A stretch of 64,000 nt of DNA from Thermobifida halotolerans (GTDB lineage: Bacteria; Actinomycetota; Actinomycetes; Streptosporangiales; Streptosporangiaceae), in contig NZ_CP063196.1 in NCBI RefSeq assembly GCF_003574835.2, positions 434,001 through 498,000 on the forward strand, given 5' to 3'. Made by a program: the position numbers and the translations under genes. The notes under the pieces were generated by a model, which had not been told where the DNA came from, did no database searches, and was given only the letters and a program-made list of their open reading frames with translations. Below, piece after piece: positions 33,698 through 42,492 of the stretch; the stretch's first letter is position 1; each line of letters begins with the position of its first letter.

Positions 33698-34720
33698 ATG
33701 GAGCGTCGGCGGCGTCCGACACTGGAGATGGTGGCCGCTCTGGCGGGAGTCGGCCGCGGGACGGTGTCCCGTGTGATCAACGGCTCCGACCAGGTGAGTC
33801 CTCCCACGCGGGAGGCGGTGAAGCGGGCGATCAAGGAGTTGGGGTACGTACCGAACCGGGCGGCCCGCACCCTGGTGACCCGACGCACCGACACCGTGGC
33901 GCTGGTGGTTTCGGAGGACAATCAGAGACTCTTCGCCGAACCCTTCTACGCCGGGATCGTGCTCGGGGTGGGGGTGGCCCTGTCGGAGCGGGGGTTCCAG
34001 TTCCTGCTGGCCACCGGCCGCTCGGGAGCCGAGCACGAACGCCTCGGCGGCTACCTGGCCGGGCAGCACGTCGACGGCGTGCTGCTGCTGTCGCTGCACC
34101 GCGACGACCCGCTTCCGGAGATGCTGGACGAGGCCGGGGTGCCCTACGTCTACGGCGGCCGGCCGCTCGGAGTCCCCGAGGAGCAGGTGTGCTACGTCGA
34201 CATCGACAACATCGGCGGCGGCCGCCAGGCCACCCAGCGGCTGATCGAGACCGGCCACCGCCGTATCGCCACCATCGCCGGTCCCCAGGACATGGTCGCC
34301 GGTGTGGACCGTCTCCAGGGCTACCGCGAGGCGCTGGAGGTGGCGGGCCTCGACTACGACGAGAGCCTGGTGAGCTACGGCGACTTCACCTACGACAGCG
34401 GCGTGACCGCCATGCGGGAGCTGCTGGACCGCAACCCCGACCTGGACGCGGTGTTCGCCGCCTCCGACCTGATGGGACTGGCGGCGCTGCGGGTGCTGCG
34501 CGCGGCGGGGCGCAGCGCGCCCAAGGACGTCGCCGTGATCGGCTACGACGACTCCACCGTGGCCGAGCACGCCGAGCCGCCGATGACCAGCGTCAACCAG
34601 CCCACCGAGCTGATGGGCCGGGAGATGGCGCGCCTCCTGGTCGACCGCATCACCGGGGAGATCACCGACCCGGCCAGGCTGATCCTGGAGACCCACCTGA
34701 TGGTGCGCGAGTCCGCCTGA
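33698..34720 (+). CDS. celR: LacI-family cellulose/cellobiose regulator CelR
   Basis: Repressor of cellulase and cellobiose-uptake genes, released by cellobiose. The product is 340 residues. The HTH at about 8-27 reads LEMVAALAGVGRGTVSRVIN, with the hinge helix NRAARTLVTRRTD. The periplasmic-binding-protein-like effector domain has VALVVSEDNQRLF, GVLLLSLHRDDPL and VAVIGYDDSTVAEHAEPPMTSV. Position next to bglC and the CelR operator upstream of the operon support the name. It starts 24 bases after the terminator hairpin. Confidence 0.93.
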   Translation: MERRRRPTLEMVAALAGVGRGTVSRVINGSDQVSPPTREAVKRAIKELGYVPNRAARTLVTRRTDTVALVVSEDNQRLFAEPFYAGIVLGVGVALSERGFQFLLATGRSGAEHERLGGYLAGQHVDGVLLLSLHRDDPLPEMLDEAGVPYVYGGRPLGVPEEQVCYVDIDNIGGGRQATQRLIETGHRRIATIAGPQDMVAGVDRLQGYREALEVAGLDYDESLVSYGDFTYDSGVTAMRELLDRNPDLDAVFAASDLMGLAALRVLRAAGRSAPKDVAVIGYDDSTVAEHAEPPMTSVNQPTELMGREMARLLVDRITGEITDPARLILETHLMVRESA

Positions 34721-34814
34721 CACGGTGCGCCTCCGCCCGCCAGTGGACGAGACGTCGCCTGCTGTGCCACGCTGACCTCCGAAGACGATGGAAAGAGCAA
34801 CAGGGGACAGGCGA

Positions 34815-35024
34815 GTGCCGGTGGAGACGCTCCGAGCGCGGTGTGAGGTGGACGGTTGCGAGTGGTGCGACCGGTCCGACCGGCCGTGCCGATGCTGCGG
34901 GGGGACGGGCCGGTGGCGTCCGGAGCGCCCGAGGCGCGACGCCGACGGGGTGATCGGCTGGATCCGCGTGCAGGAGCGGTGCCGCATGTGCGGGGGCACC
35001 GGCAAGGAGCACAACCCCCTGTGA
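34815..35024 (+). CDS. Small cysteine-rich (DnaJ-type zinc finger) protein
   Basis: A 69-residue protein with CEWCDRSDRPCRCCGGTGRW and, 28 residues on, CRMCGGTGKE. The two CxxCGGTG units are the zinc-binding repeat of DnaJ central domains, but no J-domain is present. I chose the GTG at 34815 because of GGGGAC six bases before it. An in-frame ATG at 34788 would add nine residues. It could be a metal or protein-folding accessory. Function unknown. Confidence 0.6.
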   Translation: MPVETLRARCEVDGCEWCDRSDRPCRCCGGTGRWRPERPRRDADGVIGWIRVQERCRMCGGTGKEHNPL

Positions 35025-35025
35025 G

Positions 35026-35046
35026 CGGACTCCGCCGCGGAGTCCG
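35026..35046 (+). terminator. Hairpin after the zinc-finger gene
   Basis: CGGACTCCG-CCG-CGGAGTCCG, starting two bases after the stop codon. Confidence 0.55.
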
Positions 35047-35126
35047 ACCGGGGACGGGGAGCGGACGGGTTCCCCGGAAGATCGTGTGCCCGGGACGGCG
35101 ACGGGCCCGGGGTGAGGGGGTTGATC

Positions 35127-35810
35127 ATGCGCTGGGTCACCTATCTGTCCCCCAGCGGCGGCGAGCGGCGTCCCGGGGTGGTGGACGACGGCTGCGTCTT
35201 CGGCTACCCGGGGCCGCAGGACGTCCTCGGCCTGCTGGCCGACGGCGGGGACGCCATGGCAGAGGCCCACCGGCGGGCGCTGGCCGAGCCGGTGGAGATC
35301 ATCGTGGAGTTCGAGACGCGGCTGTGCGCTCCCCTGACACCCGCCCGGCCCGTCACGGTGCGCGGAACGGACTCCGATCCGGTCCCGGTCGGTCCCGGTC
35401 TGGTGCGCGGCACCGACGACGGGGCGGTCCTCCCCGCGGGGGCGCCCGGGCTCGTCGCGGACGTGGGCGCGGTGGCCTTCCGCTTCGACACGGGGGAGAC
35501 CGCCGGCTACACCCTGGCCTGCCTGTGGCGCGCACCCGGCGGAGAGCCGACCACGCTGACCCTGGGACCGGCCCTCGTCACCGCCGAGGAGTTCGACGAC
35601 GGCGCCGGGTTCGTCGTCACCGCGAGCGTCGAGGACCTGACGGTGGCGGAGGCGGTCCTGGACCGCGCCTGGGCGGAGGCGGCGGACGGCGCCCCGGTCG
35701 GCTCGCTGCCCGCACGGACCCGGCTGCTGGCGGCCGGTGAGGAGTTCTTCGTGGACGGGGGGCCGCTCGGCTCCTTCGAACTGCGGATCGGGTCGGGAAC
35801 GGGAACCTGA
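35127..35810 (+). CDS. Fumarylacetoacetate hydrolase-like protein, degenerate
   Basis: A 227-residue protein loosely resembling the FAH superfamily: an N-terminal MRWVTYLSPSGGERRPGVV cap-like segment, LCAPLTPARPVTVRG, a central strand-rich part and a C-terminal GSLPARTRLLAAGEEFF. The metal-binding Glu-x-Glu...Asp pattern of active hydrolases is not visible, so I would not assign an activity. The ATG at 35127 has GAGGGGG upstream. Its stop codon is the first part of a dispersed repeat (copy B). Confidence 0.55.
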   Translation: MRWVTYLSPSGGERRPGVVDDGCVFGYPGPQDVLGLLADGGDAMAEAHRRALAEPVEIIVEFETRLCAPLTPARPVTVRGTDSDPVPVGPGLVRGTDDGAVLPAGAPGLVADVGAVAFRFDTGETAGYTLACLWRAPGGEPTTLTLGPALVTAEEFDDGAGFVVTASVEDLTVAEAVLDRAWAEAADGAPVGSLPARTRLLAAGEEFFVDGGPLGSFELRIGSGTGT

Positions 35811-35923
35811 CTGAGGTGTGGGTGTTCGGTTCTGCGGTGGGCGCGGGGGTCTTCGCGGAGACCCCGGGGAGGGGTGGGGCGGAACCGTATCCGCCGCGGA
35901 ATCCGACCATCAAACCTCGGTGA
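35805..35923 (+). repeat. Dispersed intergenic repeat, copy B
   Basis: Block 1 at 35805-35848 and block 2 at 35880-35923 match copy A (7029-7072 and 7181-7223). The spacer holds a hairpin, GGGGTCTTCGCGGAGACCCC. The repeat begins within the last codon of the preceding gene. Confidence 0.65.
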
Positions 35924-36424
35924 GCGACTCCGGCGGCGCGGACGGCCCCTCGGTCCGCACGTGTGCGGCGCCATCCCGCCGGAGAGGTTTTCCCCAGGTC
36001 TGTGGGCGAGCCGTGTTCAAGAAGTTATCCATGTGATGGAATGAGGCCGATCCCGCCCCGTGACGCGGGAAATTTTGGTGAAGTCGGCGCGAAGGGCTAG
36101 ACCAAAGGGGCTAAACGGTATAAACCGGTCGTAGACAGCTCCGGTGATTAGGGATGATCAGGGTAGTGCGGGTTGTCTGCCCGAATTGGTACGCTAACGA
36201 CTCACGCACGCTGTTCCGGTTCAGCGTTGCGCGACGCCTCAGCCTCTGTGAGGTGAGTCCTGCGGCGGCAAGATCTCCCTTCTCGATACCGGGTTCCATG
36301 CACATGACACCTCAAACGGCACCCTGTGGCGTTCACAGCGGGCCGGGTGATGCTGTCCGGTACCCACCCGTGGGGTTCTTGACCCCGGTACCCCAGGCGG
36401 TGACACGAAAGGTTGCGAGGGTCC
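35811..36424 (+). other. Long leader region of the conservon
   Basis: A 614-base gap. After repeat copy B it contains the small palindrome CGGT-ATAA-ACCG (36116-36127), a candidate promoter (36173-36200) and, in the presumed leader, GGGGT-TCTTG-ACCCC (36372-36386) flanked on both sides by GGTACC (36359-36364 and 36387-36392). The 36000-36200 part is relatively A+T-rich. No open frame with a credible start was found. Confidence 0.5.
36173..36200 (+). promoter_or_regulatory. Candidate promoter of the conservon
   Basis: TTGTCT (36173-36178), a 16-base spacer and TAACGA (36195-36200), leaving a leader of about 220 bases before the GTG at 36425. Confidence 0.4.
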
Positions 36425-39400
36425 GTGTCGACACGAGCGACGAACAACGGCGCTGACGCCACTGATGACGTGCCGGAGAGGGCCGGAGAGGACACTCCGG
36501 CCAAGCGCCCTGCCCGGCGGTGGAATCCCCGGAACTGGCGTGTCCGGTCCCGGCTGGTGGCGCTCGTCGTCGTCCCCACCGCGGCGGCTCTGATTCTGGG
36601 TGGTGCGAGGTTCAGCGAGAACGCCATGGTGACGCTCAGGAACGAGCGCATCGAGACGATGGCGGTCCTCGCCGAGGACGTCGTCCAACTGGGCAACGCG
36701 CTGGGCCTGGAGCGGATGCTCGCCGCCGCCTACATCGCCGACCACCCCAATCCGAACCGGCGCTCCGACGAGCGCGCGGTCGCACTCCAGGAACAGCAGA
36801 AGGTCGTCGACCAGGAACTCAACGACGTCCGCGCGGGGACCAACGAACTGGGGGAGACGGGAGATCCGGTCGTCCAGGAACGGCTCGACCGCATGACCGA
36901 GTCCCTGGAGAACCTGAGCGGGATACGGAACGAGATCACCGACACCCGCATCACGATGCTTCCGGCGGTCACCAAGTACCGCCAGATAGCCGACTCCCTC
37001 ACCGACTTCGTCGAGGCGCTCGCCAACAACGCCGAGGCCACCGAACTGCGCGAGAGCATCCGCGCGCTGACCGCGCTCGGCAGGGCACGCGACGACCAGT
37101 CCTACGAGACCGCGCTGATGCTGCACTCGCTGATCCGCGACTCGATGTCGGGCGGTGTCCAGGACTCCATCGAGGGCACCCAGGCCCGCTACAACAACGA
37201 GATCCAGAACTTCCGCAACAGCGCCACCCCCGAGCAGGCGGCACTGTTCGACGACAACTACGGGGGTCTGGACGTCAGTCGGCTGGGCACCATGCGACTG
37301 CGCGCCCTGCTGCGGGCCGAGGAGGGCCAGACGCTCACCGGCGTCACCGAGGGAGACGACCCCGACAGCTACCAGCAGACGGCCGTGGCCGCGATGGAGC
37401 GCATGGAGCAGGTCGAAAGCGCCATGGCCACCCTGGTGCGCACCGAGGCGACGATGCACAAGAACCAGGGCCGCATCCAGTTGCTCTCCGACAGCGCCGC
37501 GGTGCTCCTGCTGATCATCGTCGTCTTCCTGACCACCTCGTGGGTGGCGCGCTCCATGGTCGTTCCGCTGCGCGTCCTGCGCGACAGCGCCATGCGCATC
37601 GCGGCCAAGGACCTTCCCGACGCCATCAGCCGGATGCGCGAGACCAACGTGCGACCGGGCGAGGTCCGGGTCACACCGATCGAGGTCTCCTCCACCGACG
37701 AGTTCGGCGAGGTGGCCCGCTCCTTCGACGAGGTGCACCGCGCCGCGCTGCGCCTGGCCTCCGACGAGGCGGCGCTGCGCACCAACGTCAACGCGATGTT
37801 CGTCAACCTCTCCCGGCGCAGCCAGAGCCTGGTCGAGCGGCAACTGCGCCTCATCGAGAGCCTGGAGCAGGGCGAGCAGGACGACGACCGCCTGGCCGAC
37901 CTGTTCCAGCTCGACCACCTGGCCACCCGCATGCGCCGCAACAACGAGAACCTGCTGGTGCTGTCCGGCCAGGACAACACCCGCAAGTGGGCCCAGCCGG
38001 TGCCCCTGGTCGACGTGCTGCGCGCCGCGGTCTCCGAGGTCGAGCAGTACGAACGGGTCAACGTCCGCGCCCCCTCGCACATCTCGGTCCTGGGACGCCC
38101 GGTCAACGACGTCATCCACCTCATCGCCGAGCTGGTGGAGAACGCCACCGTGTTCTCCTCGCACGACACCCAGGTCTCGGTCACCGCCCAGGCGATGGAC
38201 AACGGTGAGGTCGTCGTCGAGATCACCGACTCGGGCATCGGCATGGCGCCCGAGGAGATCGAGAGCACCAACCAGCGGCTCGCCGAGCCTCCGCTCATCG
38301 ACGTCGCGGTCTCCCGCCGCATGGGTCTGTTCGTGGTCAGCCGCCTGGCCAACCGGCACGGTATCCGGGTGCAGTTGCGCGCCGCCCACAACGGCGGCAT
38401 CACCGCGGTCGTGTCGCTCCCCAACGACCTGCTGATCACCCCGGTCGAGTCGGCCACCCCGGCGCTCAGCCCGTCGCGCGGACCGGTGCCGGACACCTAC
38501 GCCGAAGCCACCGCGGCCTTCGCGTCCTCCCCGGCTCCGGCCGATCCCACCGACAGCGTGTGGCAGCCGCCCGAGGGCAACGACCGTCCCGTGTGGCAGC
38601 GCGACAGCACGCCCTCGGGGCTGCCCAAGCGTCCCGACCCGGCCGCGCGCGCCGCGCAGCGGGGCAAGCAGGAGCAGTCGGAGCACCCGCCCAGCGGCCA
38701 GGACCTGTGGGGTGACGCGGGATGGGCCAAACCCTCGGCCCCCCGCCGGACTCCCACCGAGCCGACGGCCGCCCCCTCCTCGGCGCCCGACACCCCGGCG
38801 GCCCCGCCGCCCCCGGTGACTCCGCCGGTGTCCGACACCCCCGCATCGGCTCCGTCGGCGTCCGAGCCCGAGCGGCCGACCTCCGCGGAACCGGCGCAGT
38901 CCGACCGGCGCCCCGTCTACGGGTACTCCATCGAGCGGCCCGAGCAGCGCGCCAACCCGCTGGACGACACCGCCCGCCCCGTCGAGGAGACCCGGGCCTG
39001 GCAGACTCCCCCGACCGCGCCCTACTCGGGCTCGGGCGGCAACGGCCTCACCTCCGACCGGCCGGAGATCCGCGAGGGCTACGGTTCCACCGCCTACCTG
39101 TCCAAGCGGTACGGCTCGGGCAGCAACCAGAACACGATCATTCCGCCCTCCCCGGAGAACGAGTCCAACGAGCCGCTGCCGATCTTCGACTCCATCGAGT
39201 CGAACTGGTTCCGTCGCCGCACCGTCAACCCGGCGGTCACCGCGGCCGAGACCGGGCCGATCAACACCGTCGGCACGCCTGACGGACTCGGTTCCACCGA
39301 ACCCGCCGGATCGGCCGCCGAGCAGCGGTCCCGTTCCGAGGACGGGTGGCGCTCCGAGGCGGACGTCGGCTGGAAGACCGCCGCGGAACGGGCGAGCGAG

Positions 39401-39607
39401 CCGGTCGCGGGCGGGATCACCTCCTCGGGTCTGCCCAAGCGCGTCCCCAAGGCGAACCTGGTCCCGGGCACCGCTCCGGCGCCGGAGAACTTCAAGCAGA
39501 TCACCTCCCGTTCCGCAGACCAGGTCCGCAGCAGGTTCTCCAGTTTCCAACAGGGCATCCGCCAGGGCCGCGACGCCCTGAACAAGCGCCCTCCCAGGGA
39601 GGGGTAG
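36425..39607 (+). CDS. cvnA: Conservon sensor-like ATPase (CvnA)
   Basis: Membrane sensor of a conservon, 1060 residues. TM1 is at about 42-60, an extracytoplasmic NIT domain (60-355) follows, then TM2 at about 358-378, a HAMP-like linker, and a GHKL ATPase domain with N-box LIAELVENATVFS near 563 and DSGIGMAPEEI near 602. No phospho-acceptor His box precedes it, as is usual for CvnA. From about 675 a Pro/Ser/Ala-rich tail of almost 390 residues holds two SGLPKR motifs and ends in a basic segment. The GTG at 36425 (GAGGG close upstream) is preferred to a TTG at 36413. Confidence 0.88.
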   Translation: MSTRATNNGADATDDVPERAGEDTPAKRPARRWNPRNWRVRSRLVALVVVPTAAALILGGARFSENAMVTLRNERIETMAVLAEDVVQLGNALGLERMLAAAYIADHPNPNRRSDERAVALQEQQKVVDQELNDVRAGTNELGETGDPVVQERLDRMTESLENLSGIRNEITDTRITMLPAVTKYRQIADSLTDFVEALANNAEATELRESIRALTALGRARDDQSYETALMLHSLIRDSMSGGVQDSIEGTQARYNNEIQNFRNSATPEQAALFDDNYGGLDVSRLGTMRLRALLRAEEGQTLTGVTEGDDPDSYQQTAVAAMERMEQVESAMATLVRTEATMHKNQGRIQLLSDSAAVLLLIIVVFLTTSWVARSMVVPLRVLRDSAMRIAAKDLPDAISRMRETNVRPGEVRVTPIEVSSTDEFGEVARSFDEVHRAALRLASDEAALRTNVNAMFVNLSRRSQSLVERQLRLIESLEQGEQDDDRLADLFQLDHLATRMRRNNENLLVLSGQDNTRKWAQPVPLVDVLRAAVSEVEQYERVNVRAPSHISVLGRPVNDVIHLIAELVENATVFSSHDTQVSVTAQAMDNGEVVVEITDSGIGMAPEEIESTNQRLAEPPLIDVAVSRRMGLFVVSRLANRHGIRVQLRAAHNGGITAVVSLPNDLLITPVESATPALSPSRGPVPDTYAEATAAFASSPAPADPTDSVWQPPEGNDRPVWQRDSTPSGLPKRPDPAARAAQRGKQEQSEHPPSGQDLWGDAGWAKPSAPRRTPTEPTAAPSSAPDTPAAPPPPVTPPVSDTPASAPSASEPERPTSAEPAQSDRRPVYGYSIERPEQRANPLDDTARPVEETRAWQTPPTAPYSGSGGNGLTSDRPEIREGYGSTAYLSKRYGSGSNQNTIIPPSPENESNEPLPIFDSIESNWFRRRTVNPAVTAAETGPINTVGTPDGLGSTEPAGSAAEQRSRSEDGWRSEADVGWKTAAERASEPVAGGITSSGLPKRVPKANLVPGTAPAPENFKQITSRSADQVRSRFSSFQQGIRQGRDALNKRPPREG

Positions 39608-39810
39608 TGTGTCCGGTTTGGAGGGTGATGTCCCATGACGGCGAAGCCACCTGGGCTTTTGCTGGGGAGTGGATACCAGATGAGTAATGAATTAACATCA
39701 TCTGCACTTCTCGGACATGGGACCGCAATAAAGTCATCAGCGAGAAACTCTCGGCTGTCGGCCGTTTACCAGATCGGTCGATGCGAAGGCTGGGACCGAC
39801 AGGAGAGCAG
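39608..39810 (+). other. Intercistronic gap with inverted repeat
   Basis: 203 bases of lower G+C between cvnA and cvnB. CAGATGA (39677-39683) and TCATCTG (39698-39704) flank 14 A+T-rich bases. This may be an operator or part of a second promoter for cvnBCD. No gene seen. Confidence 0.4.
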
Positions 39811-40212
39811 ATGAATCAACCGGTGAACGAACTCAACTGGCTGATCACTGACTTCGCCAATCGGGTGCCCGACGTGGCGCACGCGATCGTGGTGTCGTCG
39901 GATGGTCTACCGTTGGCGGCCTCAGCCGGATTCCCCACTGATCGAGCCGATCAGCTGGCCGCGATCGCCTCCGGTCTCTCCAGCCTCACCCAGGGCGCGG
40001 CCCGAGTCTTCGAGGGTGGAGCGGTCGCCCAGACCGTGGTTGAGATGGAGCGAGGCCTGCTCCTTATCATGGCTATCAGCGATGGATCGTGCCTTGCGGT
40101 GCTCGCTGCGGCCGACTGCGACCTCGGTCTGGTCGGTTACGAGATGACACTGCTTGTCGAGCGGGCGGGCCGAGCCCTGACCCCGGCGGCACGCACCTCG
40201 GGTACCCACTGA
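39811..40212 (+). CDS. cvnB: Roadblock/LC7-domain protein (CvnB)
   Basis: A 133-residue protein that fills one roadblock domain: LNWLITDFANRVPDVAHAIVVSSDGLPLAAS and the ending VGYEMTLLVERAGRALTPAAR. In conservons CvnB is thought to act as the GTPase-activating or scaffold partner of CvnD at the membrane. The ATG at 39811 follows AGGAGAG. An upstream in-frame ATG at 39781 lacks such a site. Confidence 0.92.
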   Translation: MNQPVNELNWLITDFANRVPDVAHAIVVSSDGLPLAASAGFPTDRADQLAAIASGLSSLTQGAARVFEGGAVAQTVVEMERGLLLIMAISDGSCLAVLAAADCDLGLVGYEMTLLVERAGRALTPAARTSGTH

Positions 40213-40235
40213 CCCACCACCGACAGGAGGAAGTG

Positions 40236-40730
40236 GTGGCACCACCTCACGGTAGAGACACCGGGAGCGCCTCATGGTTCGGCGACCCGTCGGCTGGCGC
40301 TCCCAGGCCGCTGCCCGACGCCGCGGCCGGTGGCGAGCTTCCGCGATCCACCCAACAGGTCACCGGACAGCAGTGGTCGATCAGCGAGAGTGCGCCGAGT
40401 TCGCTGGTACGGCCCTACGCGGTGACGCGCGGTCGGACCAAGCCCAAGACCGAGTTGCCGCTTGAGGCACTGATCTCGACGACGGCGACGGCGCGCAGCG
40501 AGTTCGGGACCCTCACTCCCGAATGTCAGGCGATCTGCGACCTGTGCCAGGAGTGGCGGTCCGTGGCGGAGATCTCCGCCCTGTGCCGGATACCGCTCGG
40601 TGTCGCGCGGGTTCTGGTGGCGGACATGGCAGAACAGGGCCTCGTACAGATCAGGTCGTCGCTCAACACCGACAACCGGCCCAACGTCAACCTGCTTGAA
40701 AGGGTACTCAGTGGACTTCGCAAGCTCTAG
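40236..40730 (+). CDS. cvnC: DUF742 protein (CvnC)
   Basis: A 164-residue protein. The N-terminal 50 residues are variable. The DUF742 core begins SSLVRPYAVTRGRTKP and contains LPLEALISTT, CQEWRSVAEISALCRIPLGVARVLVADM, a winged-HTH-like arrangement, and the closing PNVNLLERVLSGLRKL. Of two adjacent GTG codons I take 40236 because AGGAGG is five bases away. Its 3' end overlaps cvnD by 20 bases. Confidence 0.9.
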   Translation: MAPPHGRDTGSASWFGDPSAGAPRPLPDAAAGGELPRSTQQVTGQQWSISESAPSSLVRPYAVTRGRTKPKTELPLEALISTTATARSEFGTLTPECQAICDLCQEWRSVAEISALCRIPLGVARVLVADMAEQGLVQIRSSLNTDNRPNVNLLERVLSGLRKL

Positions 40731-41352
40731 CCCGGCCGACGAGGGCGGTGCTGTGGCGAACGCGATGACGTCGGTGAAGATCGTCGTCGCCGGGGGCTTC
40801 GGCGTCGGTAAGACGACATTTGTGGGGTCGGTCTCCGAGATCGTTCCACTGACCACCGAAGCGGTCATGACCAGCGCCAGCGTCGGCGTCGACGACCTGG
40901 CCAAGACGCCGGACAAGCAGACGACCACGGTCGCCATGGACTTCGGTCGGGTCTCGCTGGACTCCGACCTCATCCTCTACCTGTTCGGCACCCCCGGCCA
41001 GCACCGCTTCTGGTTCATGTGGGACGACCTGGTCAAGGGAGCCATCGGCGCGGTGGTCCTGGTCGACACCCGCCGTCTGGCGGACTGCTTCCCGGCCATC
41101 GACTACTTCGAGGAGGCGAAGCTGCCGTTCATCGTGGCGATCAACGGCTTCGACTCCTACTACCCCCACTCCATCAGCGAGGTGCGTGACGCCCTCACCC
41201 TGAGTGAGGACATCCCGATCGTGCAGTGCGACGCGCGCGACCGGGCCTCCACCAAGGCCACACTGATCCGCCTGGTCGAGCACGCCATCGCCGTCGGTGA
41301 CGCCTCCGCCGAACAGACCACCTCCACCGGCGGTCACTCCTCCTGGCGTTAG
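40711..41352 (+). CDS. cvnD: Small Ras-like GTPase (CvnD)
   Basis: A 213-residue GTP/ATP-binding protein and signal output of the conservon. The P-loop is GGFGVGKTTFVGS near residue 29, the G3 motif FGTPGQHRFWFMWDD near 92, and AINGFD takes the place of NKxD. The GTG at 40711 lies inside the end of cvnC with AAAGGG upstream, so translation is coupled. Conservons in Streptomyces influence development and secondary metabolism. The output here is unknown. Confidence 0.92.
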   Translation: MDFASSSPADEGGAVANAMTSVKIVVAGGFGVGKTTFVGSVSEIVPLTTEAVMTSASVGVDDLAKTPDKQTTTVAMDFGRVSLDSDLILYLFGTPGQHRFWFMWDDLVKGAIGAVVLVDTRRLADCFPAIDYFEEAKLPFIVAINGFDSYYPHSISEVRDALTLSEDIPIVQCDARDRASTKATLIRLVEHAIAVGDASAEQTTSTGGHSSWR

Positions 41353-41464
41353 ATCCTGACGTCGGGGCCTGTCCGGTGGACCACTCGGGGCCCGCGACCG
41401 CGCCGGGGCGGCACCCGCGACCCGGAAGCCCTCACCGAACAGGGCCCTCGTGAGGCGAGGCCCG

Positions 41465-41495
41465 GCGGGGTTCGACAGTCGCTGTCGCGCCCCGC
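41465..41495 (+). terminator. Terminator hairpin after the conservon
   Basis: GCGGGG-TT-CGACAG-TCG-CTGTCG-CG-CCCCGC: two stacked six-base stems with a small internal loop. Confidence 0.6.
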
Positions 41496-41562
41496 TCCTT
41501 CGCCGTGCCCCTCTCGGCGCGGGAAGCTGGACCCGCGGACGCCGACCGGTCATCATGCGGGC

Positions 41563-42354
41563 ATGACTTCCCAAGACGAACGCAGGGCCTTCTGGGAGGA
41601 GCGCCTGGCTGCGGACTGGACGGAGACCGGCGTCGGCTACCGGGCGCTGGGACGCCCGTTCAACGAGTGGATGTATCGGGTGCGCCGGGAGGTGTTCCTG
41701 GAGCGGGCGGGCGCGCTCGACATGGACCTGACCCGCGCGCGGGTGCTCGACGTGGGCTCGGGGACCGGTTTCTACGTGCAGGCCTGGCGGGACCTCGGCG
41801 TCGCCTCGGTCACCGGGTGCGACCTGACCGAGGCCGCGGTGGCGCGGCTGCGCCGCCGCTTCCCCGGCCTGCGTTTCGAACGCCTGGACATCGCCGACCC
41901 CGGGGACACGCTGGCCGGAGCCGACTTCGACGCGGTCTCCTGCATGGACGTGCTCTTCCACATCACCGACGACGACCGCTACACCGCCGCTCTGGAGTCC
42001 GTCGCCCGGCTGGTGCGGCCCGGCGGCTACTTCGTGCTCTCGGAGAACTTCCTGCACCGTCCGGTGCAGCGCGGCGCCAACCAGGTCAACCGCACGATCG
42101 GCTGGATCACCGGACAACTGGACCGCGTCGGCTTCGACGTCGTGCGCCGATCCCCGTTCCTGGTGCTGATGAACGCCCAGGTCGACGCCGGCCCGGTGTG
42201 GCGCAAGACGTGGGGCGGGACGCTGCGCGCGGCCACCCTGACCGGGCCGACCGGTTGGCTCGCCGGAGCCGCGCTCTACCCGCTCGAACGGCGACTGGTG
42301 CGCACCCGGCAGGAGAGCCCGACCACCGAGATCATGGTCTGCCGCCGCCGCTGA
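41563..42354 (+). CDS. Class I SAM-dependent methyltransferase
   Basis: A 263-residue methyltransferase. Motif I is VLDVGSGTGFYVQAWRDLG near residue 61, motif II GCDLTEAAVARLRRRF, motif III FDAVSCMDVLFHI, and VRPGGYFVLSENF follows. The N-terminal AFWEERLAADW and the long C-terminal part suggest a small-molecule substrate, which cannot be named. No clear Shine-Dalgarno sequence precedes the ATG at 41563, and a leaderless start is possible. It stands alone. Confidence 0.85.
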   Translation: MTSQDERRAFWEERLAADWTETGVGYRALGRPFNEWMYRVRREVFLERAGALDMDLTRARVLDVGSGTGFYVQAWRDLGVASVTGCDLTEAAVARLRRRFPGLRFERLDIADPGDTLAGADFDAVSCMDVLFHITDDDRYTAALESVARLVRPGGYFVLSENFLHRPVQRGANQVNRTIGWITGQLDRVGFDVVRRSPFLVLMNAQVDAGPVWRKTWGGTLRAATLTGPTGWLAGAALYPLERRLVRTRQESPTTEIMVCRRR

Positions 42355-42492
42355 GAGCACCGCGGCGGTTTGGTGCGTGATTTGTCCACCACCGTGGATG
42401 CCGTCATGGTCGGTGGGTAGAAGCCCCGACACGTTCCCGTCGGCAGGGGGAGTACGGACGACGGCGGGAACAGTGACGGAAAGGGGGAATTC

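Noticed and set aside
36239-39550. 1103-codon minus-strand open frame
   Set aside because: Shadow of cvnA: composition of Arg, Gly, Val and Asp without any recognisable motif, while the plus strand encodes a known family.
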